Of a DNA stretch of 64,000 nucleotides, positions 37,201 through 43,689 are shown one piece after another. Source of the DNA: Mesorhizobium hawassense (GTDB taxonomy: Bacteria > Pseudomonadota > Alphaproteobacteria > Rhizobiales > Rhizobiaceae). The notes under the pieces were generated by a model. That model had not been told where the DNA came from. It made no database searches and was given only the letters and a program-made list of their open reading frames with translations. The translations under genes were made by a program, and so were the position numbers. The DNA lies in assembly GCF_003289945.1 (NCBI RefSeq), contig NZ_QMBP01000011.1, forward strand, positions 62,001 to 126,000, given 5' to 3'. Each line of letters begins with the position of its first letter. Position 1 is the first letter of the stretch.

Positions 37201-38116
37201 CAAGAAGGATCCATTCAAGGCCCTGCAGCCCGACCAGCGGCGCTGGAGCTATTGGGCGAGCGCCGGCGGCAATGGCGGCGAGATCAGCGGCGATGCGGCC
37301 GTGGGCAGTGCCGGCACGACCTACAGAGGCGGCAACCTCGCCGCGGGCATGGAGACCGCCGGCGATCCCGACATGCTGGTGGGCTTCGCGCTGGGCGCCT
37401 CGGCGGGTTCATTTGTCGTCGACGACCGCCAGACGTCGGGCAACATCGTCGGCGCCCGGGCCGGCGCCTATGTCGCGCGCAAATGGGACCAGTTCTACAT
37501 CGACGGCGCGCTCGCTTTCGGCCTCTACAACAACAACATCCACCGCGCCACGGCCGTGCCCGGCTCGGCCTCGCCGATCGATCCCATAGCCGGTTTGACG
37601 ACCGAGGATTGGCGCAGCAATTTCCTGAGCGCCGGTTTCGGCACCAACATCGAGGCGGGCTGGCGACAGCAGGTGGGCGAGGGCGCGATCACGCCTTTCG
37701 CCGGGCTGCAGTTCGCGTTGCTGTCGATGGACGCTTTCGACGAGACTTCGCCAGACGGCGGGGCGCTTGGCCTGAGCTTCGACCACCGCGTCATCACTTC
37801 GCTGCCGACTTCGCTTGGCCTGCAGATCGACACAACGATCGGCGTCGGCGACGGCCAGTCGCTGCAGGCCTGGGGCCGCGCGGCCTGGGTGCATGAATTC
37901 GAGACGGATCGTTCGGTGAAGCCAAGCTTCCAGGCGGCGCCGGGCACCTCCTTCGTCATCGAGGGCGCCTCGGCGGCCGAGGACGCGGTTGCCGTCAATG
38001 CTGGGCTGAAGATGAACTGGGGCTCGAACACCTCGATGTTTGCAGCCTTCGACGGCAAGTTCGGCGACGGCTTGCAGAGCTATGGCGGCGATGTCGGCTT
38101 TAAGCTGAACTGGTAG
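31208..38116 (+). CDS. Giant glycine-repeat autotransporter (type Va)
   Basis: A 2302-residue surface protein. It has a long basic signal region (MKTIGVPAIGLKALRRSARS..., cleavage near GSALAA). The passenger (about residues 250-1650) consists of tandem units built around AQSxGGGGG: I count 20 copies (19 with five glycines), usually preceded by GIFxAQS-type text and followed by GG, spaced roughly 60-90 residues, alternating with V/T/N/I-rich beta segments, so probably a beta-solenoid. The C-terminal about 290 residues (from RRWSYWASAGGNGG) form the autotransporter beta-barrel, ending in FKLNW, an aromatic terminal residue typical of outer-membrane barrels. No protease or lipase motif was seen in the passenger, so adhesion or biofilm is the likely role (inference). 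It overlaps the convergent epimerase gene by 17 nt. Confidence 0.9.
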   Translation: MKTIGVPAIGLKALRRSARSSVFAMLTSTMLLLPVGSALAAVKVGDSIYNPGTGNFETVVQIPSPPNGWVVTAVSSGSGTTFNAVIVSPPAVNSTFVSGGTTYKVLSYTTTTVSGQSYYTGIVVENETDSNHPQSTLNTYQLNVPTAGGGSGASGTGGTVTQGNDVRFVDRQTGSNGSGGSNAYGIEINFGILGSLTIGVSGSDGQPGGNGPTINDTLPVGTSYSSSQPGKPAVEIVSIGGDGGKGGDSYGNQDARQGGAAGQGGDITLNSAATITTDAVGADGIFVMSKGGQGGAGGNGYIFSQGGSGGPPTKGGTVTVTNSGQITTNQDKSVGIFAQSIGGGGGSGGDSFGIVGQPGSASAGGDGGVVTVTNTGVIQTMGTRSYGIWAQSLGGSGGNAGDSGGIVALGNKLGSGGGTGNTVTVNNNAGGNITTYGVGAFGILAQSIGGGGGDAGGAGGLVAIGGDSGSGGDGKTVIVNNHANITTYGGTDTSVTDLGPTIKDVGADAIVAQSIGGGGGNGSGSGGLVAIGGEGSTGGAGGAVSVTNDGTLITTGPRARGIYAQSIGGGGGNGGDSGGLVAIGGKGSSTSNGGTVTVNNTGIIATAGTAIQAESIGGGGGDGGSSGGLFSIGGSGGGGGDGQNVIVNSSNLLATTGDNSVGILAQSLGGGGGNGGGSYTVGEAVAIAIGGSGDKGGNGGSVEVNHVATPGNLSGLLASDITTGTRTTNFLGQTVVTGAKAYGVFAQSVGGGGGRGGLAVAVSTATSGAGASFALGGKGGPGGDGKDVTVNYKGDITTQGDGAYGIFAQSVGGGGGDGGGAVAVSGGGAFNFGLAMGGAADVGGSGDIVTVNTTGGTIETYGLQAHGIFAQSVGGGGGNGGFAGGGTIGAVALTVTLGGKGAAGGIGKAVTVYNASSIITHADGSIGINAQSLGGGGGNGGFSIAGALAVGAISAAIGGDAGDGSSGGTVTVDNQGNIVTSGAKAYGIFAQSVGGGGGNGGGAIAFSLAVSPDPEEIPAVAVSVAVGGSGGTGSIGDTVRVTNGGNITTHGTEAHGIWAQSVGGGGGTGGYAGSGSGSLGPGANISVAVGGTGGTGGNGGAVFVDAGKNELGDVVAGSTITTYGLGADGVRAQSIGGGGGDGGFAIGVNLGINNSNLPLASIGVTVGGQGALGGDGSTATVNNWSVIRTYGDNSAGIYAQSAGGGGGDGGNAITAVGSWANATSSSAQNTNISVAVGGNGALAGDGKDVAVNNHGNIETGLITTSTDIAGDTVTTGNSAYGIFAQSIGGGGGIGGRANSINVLVGKGEAPPDALINVAMSVAVGGQGGAAGDGGHVTVTNDGSITTNGSLADGIYAQSVGGGGGAGGNGILGTDELIPVPAALIANLAFGKTKLYSSLGAAVGGNGGGSGIGGLVEVTNTGNITTKGSNSNGIFAQSVGGGGGVGGKGNIGATGTIGVGGKGTSGGDGGIVHVTNNGNGKIETFGAASNGIFAQSVGGGGGVAGNVDRVLANGLGPLPALNLGIGLAFQQGGGSGGSGKDVTVDGNGAIITHGSSSAGIFAQSVGGGGGILGTLGNELIPGVSTVTNWAVGSNGDAGDSGIVHVNYAGTIDTYGAGSIGIFAQSNGGKKDATQNYLGTAGNVTVDLDGSVVTHAAGTDAIVAQSKAVDGNGTIAINLTSASGKVLGGATDANHIGVGVWIIDGNNNTVSNKGTITTASGTAGGWAILSGDAKEAVTNYGTVTGSFDLGAGANSFTNAANAIFNAGADAKLGAGNLFADSGYFSPGGDNNVMTTNLVGNWNQAATGAYKLDVDLDPQADLIDVTGTADLAGAVDLNIMDAAAAKPGSQTFHILHADGGVSHTGLELSSIASAVAQYELQYQGANDVYLGVDISFAPTGLTGNQIPIANAVNAIQSGPTSPDFQKIAEALFYIPTVSQLGAVYDSISGEGVSGAEQPQFGAYESFFASMGRQADFWRTGVGTDPTDHTVTPQAYDEPAKTKKDPFKALQPDQRRWSYWASAGGNGGEISGDAAVGSAGTTYRGGNLAAGMETAGDPDMLVGFALGASAGSFVVDDRQTSGNIVGARAGAYVARKWDQFYIDGALAFGLYNNNIHRATAVPGSASPIDPIAGLTTEDWRSNFLSAGFGTNIEAGWRQQVGEGAITPFAGLQFALLSMDAFDETSPDGGALGLSFDHRVITSLPTSLGLQIDTTIGVGDGQSLQAWGRAAWVHEFETDRSVKPSFQAAPGTSFVIEGASAAEDAVAVNAGLKMNWGSNTSMFAAFDGKFGDGLQSYGGDVGFKLNW

Positions 38117-39089
38117 GGGGGGGCGAGGTGAGGTCGACGCTCGCTCGATAGAAGTCGAGGCGATCATGATCTTCCCGTAGCCATTCCACCGTTTGGTACA
38201 AACCGGTCCGCAACGTCGTTTGCGCGATCCAGCCCAACTCGGTGGCCGCGTGCCGGGTCTCGGCCCGCCAGATATCCGTATCCCAGTCTCGATCGGGCAT
38301 ACTCTGCCAATGCGGCTCGGCCTCGCAGCCAGTCGTTTTGCCTACGAGCTCGACGATTTCGCCGAGCGTGGTTTGTCGACCGGTGCCGATGTTGAATATT
38401 GCTCCGGGGTCCGCGAGCGGACGCGTGGCCACAAGGATCAAGGCGTCGATCACGTCCTCGATCCAGACGAAATCCCGAGCTGTGTCGGGATTTGCAAGCG
38501 GCGGCCATTTCCCGGCCATCGCATGAAGATACAGTGACGGCACGAGGCGTCGCGGCTCTTCCCATGGCCCGTAGACCGAGTAGAGGCGGAGCGTCGGCAT
38601 GCGGACGCCTGATTGTCGCGCGAGATCGCGACAGAACGCGGTCGCGGCGGCCTTCGAGATCGCATAGGCCCCTTCGGGCTCGGTCGGTTCATCCTCGGAA
38701 GGGGCGTGCCGCTTGCGACCGTACTCCAGCGAACTCCCGGTATGCACGAAAGCCTCGACATTCGCATTGAGCGACGCAAGCGCCAATGTGCGGGTGGCTT
38801 CCAGGTTCGTGTTCGCGATCCTGGCGGCGTCGGTCTGCCACGAATATGCACCATGCGCCGCCAGATGGAACACGTAGCGGGGCCGCAGCCGCCGCAGCAG
38901 CGTCTCCACCGACGATGCGTCCGTCAGGTCGACCACATGCGTCGAGAGCCTCTTCTGCCTGTCGGGAACACGCCAGGTCGCGAAGCCCGGCCGCAGCAAG
39001 AGACCGACCTGCCAATCCATCGACAGCAGTCGTCTGACCAAACTCGCGCCGACAAAGCCGCTGCCGCCGGTCACGACGACGCGCTGCAT
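38100..39089 (-). CDS. NAD-dependent epimerase/dehydratase (sugar-nucleotide SDR)
   Basis: A 329-residue extended SDR. VVTGGSGFVGASLVRRL at the N-terminus binds NAD. The active-site region shows HTGSSLEYGRKR, then YAISKAAATAF (YxxxK). LRLYSVYGPWEEPRRLVPSL, the DFVWIEDVIDALI box and FNIGTGRQTTLGEIVELV are typical of GDP/dTDP/UDP-sugar epimerases or reductases. The last gene of the glycan operon; it starts 1 nt after the sulfotransferase stop. The final codons run through a C8 tract and overlap the autotransporter end. A longer frame to 39593 is a shadow over the sulfotransferase gene. Confidence 0.87.
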   Translation of the reverse strand: MQRVVVTGGSGFVGASLVRRLLSMDWQVGLLLRPGFATWRVPDRQKRLSTHVVDLTDASSVETLLRRLRPRYVFHLAAHGAYSWQTDAARIANTNLEATRTLALASLNANVEAFVHTGSSLEYGRKRHAPSEDEPTEPEGAYAISKAAATAFCRDLARQSGVRMPTLRLYSVYGPWEEPRRLVPSLYLHAMAGKWPPLANPDTARDFVWIEDVIDALILVATRPLADPGAIFNIGTGRQTTLGEIVELVGKTTGCEAEPHWQSMPDRDWDTDIWRAETRHAATELGWIAQTTLRTGLYQTVEWLREDHDRLDFYRASVDLTSPPPTSSA

Positions 39090-39090
39090 C

Positions 39091-40029
39091 TCAACCGGCC
39101 CGCATTCCGGCGAAGTCGCCATAGTCGAAGACATCGAGATATTGCCAGGCGGCCTCGGCGATCTTCGCATGCTCCTCGGACGAGAGTTCCGCAGCCGTCG
39201 CGCGATTGGCGTCCGGTGTGGCGCGGCGGATCGTTCCCCACGGGTAGACTTCTCGCAAGGCCTGGCCGTTCCACGTCGGCACCGAAAGTGCGTCATCATC
39301 GTCGATGCCCAACGCGGACAGAACCGGCGCCAGGGCCCCGCGCGCGTCGGACACGACATCTTCCAACCTGACGATGTGAACCCGGTCCGGATCACGTTTG
39401 CGGGCAAGGAGCGCATGGTACTGGTTGAGGCACCAGGCCCGCATGTAGTCCGGCAGGCGCATGGGGACGGGCCGCTTCTTCGTATCGGCATAGGCGGAGA
39501 ACGGGTTGCGCACGATATGCAGCATGTGGGCGCCGGGCATGGCCGCGAGGATCGCCTCGGAGTCCACCGTGATGATCGGGCTGTAACCGACATAGACCTT
39601 TTCGCGACCGCTGCGGTTGTAGTCCCTCCAGGCGTCGAAGGTGGACCTGAAGAATGCCGCGACGTTGTTCGCCGTGCCGCGGCCGCTGGCCCTCACATAG
39701 TCGATGTATCGGTCACAGCGCCCATCGTCGTTGAAATCGAAGGCCATGTCTCGAAACTTGCTGACATGGGGTGTGCGGGCGCGCACTTTGCACTCTTCGT
39801 CGATGATCAGTCTGTAGTCGTCCACCGGACTTGCATCGAGCGGAAAGACCGGCCAGCGGTATTTGACCGGGAACAGCGATGTCAAAGCATCATTGACGAG
39901 CCGTGTGCCGATCTGCGACTCGAACGGATAGACGAACAGTTCCGGGTGGCCGTCGAGAAACCGGTGCGTGGTGTTTCCGCCATTCTCGTACATGGCGCCG
40001 AGCATCAGCAAGCGAAAGCCGTCGGTCAT
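39091..40029 (-). CDS. Sulfotransferase-family protein
   Basis: A 312-residue protein. The N-terminus LMLGAMYENGGNTTHRFLDGHPELFVYPFES occupies the place of the PAPS 5'-phosphosulfate loop and is followed by the substrate-side segment. LHIVRNPFSAYADTKKRPVPM matches the 3'-phosphate-binding RxxxDxxxS-like region, and RLEDVV matches the dimer/PAPS element before the C-terminal helices (EHAKIAEAAWQYLDVFDY). The donor would be PAPS and the acceptor an unknown sugar or lipid. The start overlaps the stop of the TIGR03032 gene by one base. The P-loop-like segment is atypical, so catalysis is not proven. Confidence 0.75.
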   Translation of the reverse strand: MTDGFRLLMLGAMYENGGNTTHRFLDGHPELFVYPFESQIGTRLVNDALTSLFPVKYRWPVFPLDASPVDDYRLIIDEECKVRARTPHVSKFRDMAFDFNDDGRCDRYIDYVRASGRGTANNVAAFFRSTFDAWRDYNRSGREKVYVGYSPIITVDSEAILAAMPGAHMLHIVRNPFSAYADTKKRPVPMRLPDYMRAWCLNQYHALLARKRDPDRVHIVRLEDVVSDARGALAPVLSALGIDDDDALSVPTWNGQALREVYPWGTIRRATPDANRATAAELSSEEHAKIAEAAWQYLDVFDYGDFAGMRAG

Positions 40030-41225
40030 CAATTTTCCCCTGCATGATTTCTGGAAGCGGTTTGCCACGCGTAGAACAATGTGCGCTCCGCATCCGGCTG
40101 CCTCTCGAGGCCGTCAAACGGAAGACGGTCGATCAGCGACGATGGCACCGCCTCGATCGCGAAAATCTGGTTACCGGCCGGCCAGATCAGGCTGGCCAGG
40201 ATGCGGCCGGTCTTGACGTCGACCGCGTGCAGCCCGCAGACACATTCGTCCGGATCGAGGCCCGGCGCGTAGGCGCGAAAACGCGGGATGATCCGCGAGG
40301 TTCCCCCGATCGCGATGTCGCCGATCGAGCACAGGCCCCTAGTCCAGCCGGGCAGGCGCGCGACGAGTACCGAGCTGCCGTCCTGTTCGCAATTCACGAT
40401 GCTGCCGAGCCCGCTGTTGGCTACCCATAAGGCTCCGCCGACGAAGCGAGGCGAGTGCGGGCGGGTCAGCCCACGCGTCATCGGCAAGCGGGTCGCGCCG
40501 CTCAAAACCACGCCGCGTGCTTCCGGGGCAAATTCGATCTCGCCTGGTCGCGCGCCGAGGAGATCGTCCTTGGACGCGGTGAAGTAGCTTTCCGCGAGGC
40601 TCCGCCCGGCGGCGATGCCGTTGAGCTGCAGATGGTTCAGACCGAAATCCGCTCCCGTGGTTCCCTCGATGCATGACGGCCACCATACCCGCCGGCTGTC
40701 GCCGCCGGCCGGGAAGGCCACGATGGCGTTTTCGCCAACCGCGCTGGCATGAAGCTCGGAGCCGATCATCGCCAGATCGTGCAGATAGGTGCTGCCGGGC
40801 AGGAAGCGGGCGCTCGCAGGCATCAGCACGCGACCGGCAAAGCTATTCGGGTCGAGATCCCGGCGCGGCAGAAGCCGGTCCGCCGGCCGCAACGTGTAGA
40901 GCATATTCGGATTGCGTGTGCTTGCGACGTGGACTTGGACGGACGCCGCATCGAACGCGATGCCCGACGGATGCGGCAGCCGCAAGTAACTTATCCGGGG
41001 CGATCCCGAGGCCATGGAGAGCGCGATCAGCAGATGTTCATATTCGCGGCTGACCAGCAGGGTGACGCCGGCCTCGGCGAGAATTTGCCACCACGGCCCG
41101 GTCACCTCCGCATCGAGCAGGCTGCTGTCGACGGCTCCCGCGTCCTGCCATTGCGCCACGACTCCGGCCGGATCGCGCCACGCCTGATGGTCGTCCTGGA
41201 AACGTGCGTCGGTTTCGTCGCTCAA
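40029..41225 (-). CDS. TIGR03032/DUF4915 family protein
   Basis: A 398-residue protein with the strongly conserved family text: WWQILAEAGVTLLVSREYEHLL, LPHPSGIAFD, VHVASTRNPNMLY, RFLPGSTYLHDLAMIG and AVGENAIV, then beta-propeller-like repeats (FVGGALWVANSGLGSIV, VDVKTGRILASLIWP). The family is uncharacterised and occurs near sulfotransferases and glycosyltransferases. There is no signal peptide, so it is probably cytosolic. It overlaps the GT2 gene by 4 nt (ATGA) and the sulfotransferase gene by 1 nt. Confidence 0.83.
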   Translation of the reverse strand: MSDETDARFQDDHQAWRDPAGVVAQWQDAGAVDSSLLDAEVTGPWWQILAEAGVTLLVSREYEHLLIALSMASGSPRISYLRLPHPSGIAFDAASVQVHVASTRNPNMLYTLRPADRLLPRRDLDPNSFAGRVLMPASARFLPGSTYLHDLAMIGSELHASAVGENAIVAFPAGGDSRRVWWPSCIEGTTGADFGLNHLQLNGIAAGRSLAESYFTASKDDLLGARPGEIEFAPEARGVVLSGATRLPMTRGLTRPHSPRFVGGALWVANSGLGSIVNCEQDGSSVLVARLPGWTRGLCSIGDIAIGGTSRIIPRFRAYAPGLDPDECVCGLHAVDVKTGRILASLIWPAGNQIFAIEAVPSSLIDRLPFDGLERQPDAERTLFYAWQTASRNHAGEN

Positions 41226-41902
41226 TTTTGCAGTCTCATGCGCAGCGCTCCGCGATAGAGCCGCATGGCCGTCCGCCAGCCGGTTGTCGAACGACCGCCA
41301 TGCCTGGGGCGGGAAGCCATGTCAAAGGGGGCGATCGAATATCCGTGGCGGCGACAGACCATGCAGAATTCCAGATCGATCAGGTCGTCGTCACGCTGCA
41401 GGTCGAGCAGCGCCGCGAAACGACGATGAAACAGCTTCGGCGTGCCATTGATGTCGCGCAAGCGCAGCCCGAACAGCAGCCGCGCCTCAAGGTTATATAA
41501 CTCGGATCCGAGCGCGCGGAGCCATGCCCGACCTTGCTTTCGCTCGGCTTTGAGGATGCGGTCCGGCCGGCTCATTCCGATATCCAGCGCTCGCCGCAGA
41601 TCGCCACCGCTGGTGCGCGCCGAATTCGTGTAGCACAGAAATTCTCCCCGGGCGGCCGCCAGGCCGGCCCTGACCGCACGCCCCCAGCCGGCATGGTCGG
41701 CGGACAAGGCGCGCACATTGGCATGGCGGGTTGCCAACTCCGTGCAAAGCATGGCGCTTTCATCACGCGATCCGTTCTCGACGAGGATGATTTCCCAAGG
41801 CACCGAAAGGTCGAGCAGGGCGGCCTGATATTCGCCGACCACGCCGGCGACATGATCGGCCTGGTTATGGATGGGAAGGATGATCGATACTGTCGGGCTC
41901 AT
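41222..41902 (-). CDS. GT2-family glycosyltransferase, non-canonical DXD
   Basis: A 226-residue GT-A fold protein beginning TVSIILPIHNQADHVAGVVG and ILVENGSRDES (nucleotide-binding Asp replaced in part). Where GT2 enzymes have the metal-binding DXD after the GE-F core, this protein reads FLCYTNSARTSGGDL, without DXD. A later RLRDINGTPKLFHR matches the acceptor-side GTP.K.F of DPM-like members. There is no C-terminal transmembrane tail. It is probably part of the glycan operon; the altered DXD raises doubt about classical metal-dependent transfer. Confidence 0.78.
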   Translation of the reverse strand: MSPTVSIILPIHNQADHVAGVVGEYQAALLDLSVPWEIILVENGSRDESAMLCTELATRHANVRALSADHAGWGRAVRAGLAAARGEFLCYTNSARTSGGDLRRALDIGMSRPDRILKAERKQGRAWLRALGSELYNLEARLLFGLRLRDINGTPKLFHRRFAALLDLQRDDDLIDLEFCMVCRRHGYSIAPFDMASRPRHGGRSTTGWRTAMRLYRGALRMRLQN

Positions 41903-41910
41903 TGGCAAAT

Positions 41911-42825
41911 CTAGGAAAGCAATGTCTGAGCAGCAGCCGCAATCGCATCAGCGGTCAAGCCATTCTGTTCCAGCAACCAGGCTGCGCTGCCGCCACGGCC
42001 CAGGCCAAGCTGACTTGCCGCGAGCCGGCGGAAAGGTCTTGCCAACCGAGCCTCCGCCAGAACCTCGGCAACCAAGGAACCCAGCCCTCCTGCCTGCTGA
42101 TGCGCCTCGACGGTCAGGACGGCCCTGGCATCCGCCAGCGCGGCTCGCAGATCCGCCAGTGGCGCAGGCGCAAGGCAAGGTACGGACAGCACCATCGCCT
42201 GCGTGCCGGCGTCTGCCAGGATTTCCGCGGCCCTGATGGTCTCGGCGACCATCGCACCGGTTGAAATGAGAAGCGCGTCCGTGCCCTGACGCAAAGTCTG
42301 AGCCCGCGCGACCTCAAAGTGATCGCCCGAAATCGCGACCCGCGGACTGTCCTTGCCCAGCCTGAAATAGATCGGCGACGGCGCCGACCACAGGCACTCG
42401 AGCGCCGCGGCGGTCTGGGGTCCATCGATCGGTGCAACGACCATCATTCCGGGCAGGGCACGCATCACGGCGATGTCCTCGAGGCTGTGGTGCGTCGGCC
42501 CGCCCGTGCCGTAGTCGAAGCCGCCGCCGACGCCGACGATGCGCACAGGCAGTTCGTGCGCGACCGGGCCGTTGCGGATGAATTCGTACGGCCGCAGGGT
42601 CGCGAAGGTCGCGATCGAATAGCAGAACGGAAGAAAGCCGGCTTCCGCCAAACCAGTGGCGACGCCGATCATGTTCTGTTCGGCGACACCGACATTGACG
42701 AACCTGTCCGGATAGGCCTGCGCAAACGGCTCCACGACGGAGAAGCCGAGGTCGGCCGTCAGCAACATTATGCGCCGATCGGAAGCGGCCAGTTCGCAGA
42801 GCGTGGCAATGAACTCGCGCCTCAC
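41911..42825 (-). CDS. Transketolase C-terminal subunit (split transketolase)
   Basis: A 304-residue protein covering the pyrimidine-binding and C-terminal domains: LTADLGFSVVEPFAQAYPDRFVNVGVAEQNMIGVATGLAEAG includes the catalytic Glu of the E-Q-N-M motif, then YSIATFATLRPYEFIRN and GGGFDYGTGGPTHHSLEDIAV. GTG 42825 overlaps the stop of the N-terminal subunit (GTGA), so the two are made together. Split transketolases in surface-sugar loci are thought to make or rearrange unusual sugars rather than serve central metabolism (inference for this copy). Confidence 0.88.
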   Translation of the reverse strand: MRREFIATLCELAASDRRIMLLTADLGFSVVEPFAQAYPDRFVNVGVAEQNMIGVATGLAEAGFLPFCYSIATFATLRPYEFIRNGPVAHELPVRIVGVGGGFDYGTGGPTHHSLEDIAVMRALPGMMVVAPIDGPQTAAALECLWSAPSPIYFRLGKDSPRVAISGDHFEVARAQTLRQGTDALLISTGAMVAETIRAAEILADAGTQAMVLSVPCLAPAPLADLRAALADARAVLTVEAHQQAGGLGSLVAEVLAEARLARPFRRLAASQLGLGRGGSAAWLLEQNGLTADAIAAAAQTLLS

Positions 42826-43637
42826 GCCAGCGCCTCGCTCTCCGCAAGGGCTATCGCGTATTGCTCGTCCGACATCGGCAAATAGTGCCAATTCACCTGG
42901 CGTTCCATGAAGCTCACGCCACGCCCCGAGACGGTCCGGGCCAGCACCGCAAGCGGCTCATGGAGACTTGGCGTCAGCGCCTCGCGAACAGCGGTGGGTA
43001 CATGCCCATCAACCTCCCGGACGGTCCAGCCGCAGCTCGCCCAGCGCTCAGCCATGCGACCTTGATTCAGGATCTCGGCGGTCGGGCCCAGCGCCTGCTG
43101 TCCATTGACGTCGACGATGGCGATCAAATTCGCGAGCCGGTGATGCCCAGCGAACATCGCGGCCTCCCATGTCGCGCCTTCATTGCATTCGGCATCGGAC
43201 AACAGGACATAGGTGCGGCGATCCTTGCCGAGCAGGCGCGCGGCAAGCGCCGAGCCAGCGCCGATGGACAGGCCAAGACCGAGTGAGCCCGTCGAGAAAT
43301 CGATGCCGGGCAGGTGATGCGTCGGGTGCACGCCAAGGCTGGAATCGTCGCCGCAGTAAGTTGCCAGCTCGCCGCGGCTCATCCACCCGCGCAGGAACAG
43401 AGCGGCGTAGAGGGCGAGGGCGGCGTGGCCCTTGCTCATGACGAAGCGATCGCGATCCGGATCGTCCGGCGATTTCGATCGTATCGCTCCGCCGTAAAGT
43501 GCCGCGAGGAGGTCGACCACGGACAACGCCGAGCCGATATGTCCGACATGGGCGCGGTGTGATTCTTCAAGGATCAGCCTGCGGAGGGCCCGCGAACTCA
43601 GAGGTTGCCGGTCAGCGAACAACCGATCGGCCTCCAT
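42822..43637 (-). CDS. Transketolase N-terminal subunit (ThDP-binding)
   Basis: A 271-residue protein: SHRAHVGHIGSALSVVDLLAALYGG, RDRFVMSKGHAALALYAAL, GVHPTHHLPGIDFSTGSLGLGLSIGAGSALAARL, then VLLSDAECNEGATWEAAMFAGHHRLANLIAIVDVNGQQALG. The classic Mg/ThDP GDG is SDA here, with the Asp and the downstream Asn kept. First gene of the six-gene minus-strand operon; its promoter lies in the region shared with the divergent membrane protein gene. Confidence 0.88.
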   Translation of the reverse strand: MEADRLFADRQPLSSRALRRLILEESHRAHVGHIGSALSVVDLLAALYGGAIRSKSPDDPDRDRFVMSKGHAALALYAALFLRGWMSRGELATYCGDDSSLGVHPTHHLPGIDFSTGSLGLGLSIGAGSALAARLLGKDRRTYVLLSDAECNEGATWEAAMFAGHHRLANLIAIVDVNGQQALGPTAEILNQGRMAERWASCGWTVREVDGHVPTAVREALTPSLHEPLAVLARTVSGRGVSFMERQVNWHYLPMSDEQYAIALAESEALA

Positions 43638-43689
43638 GACAGCCCGTGGCGTTCATGGTAGTGGTGGCCGACATGCGATACCCTCCCGA

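Noticed and set aside
38100..39593. Extension of the epimerase frame to 39593
   Set aside because: The upstream part overlaps the sulfotransferase gene and reads as low-complexity Arg/Pro/Ser; the NAD-binding start is at 39089.
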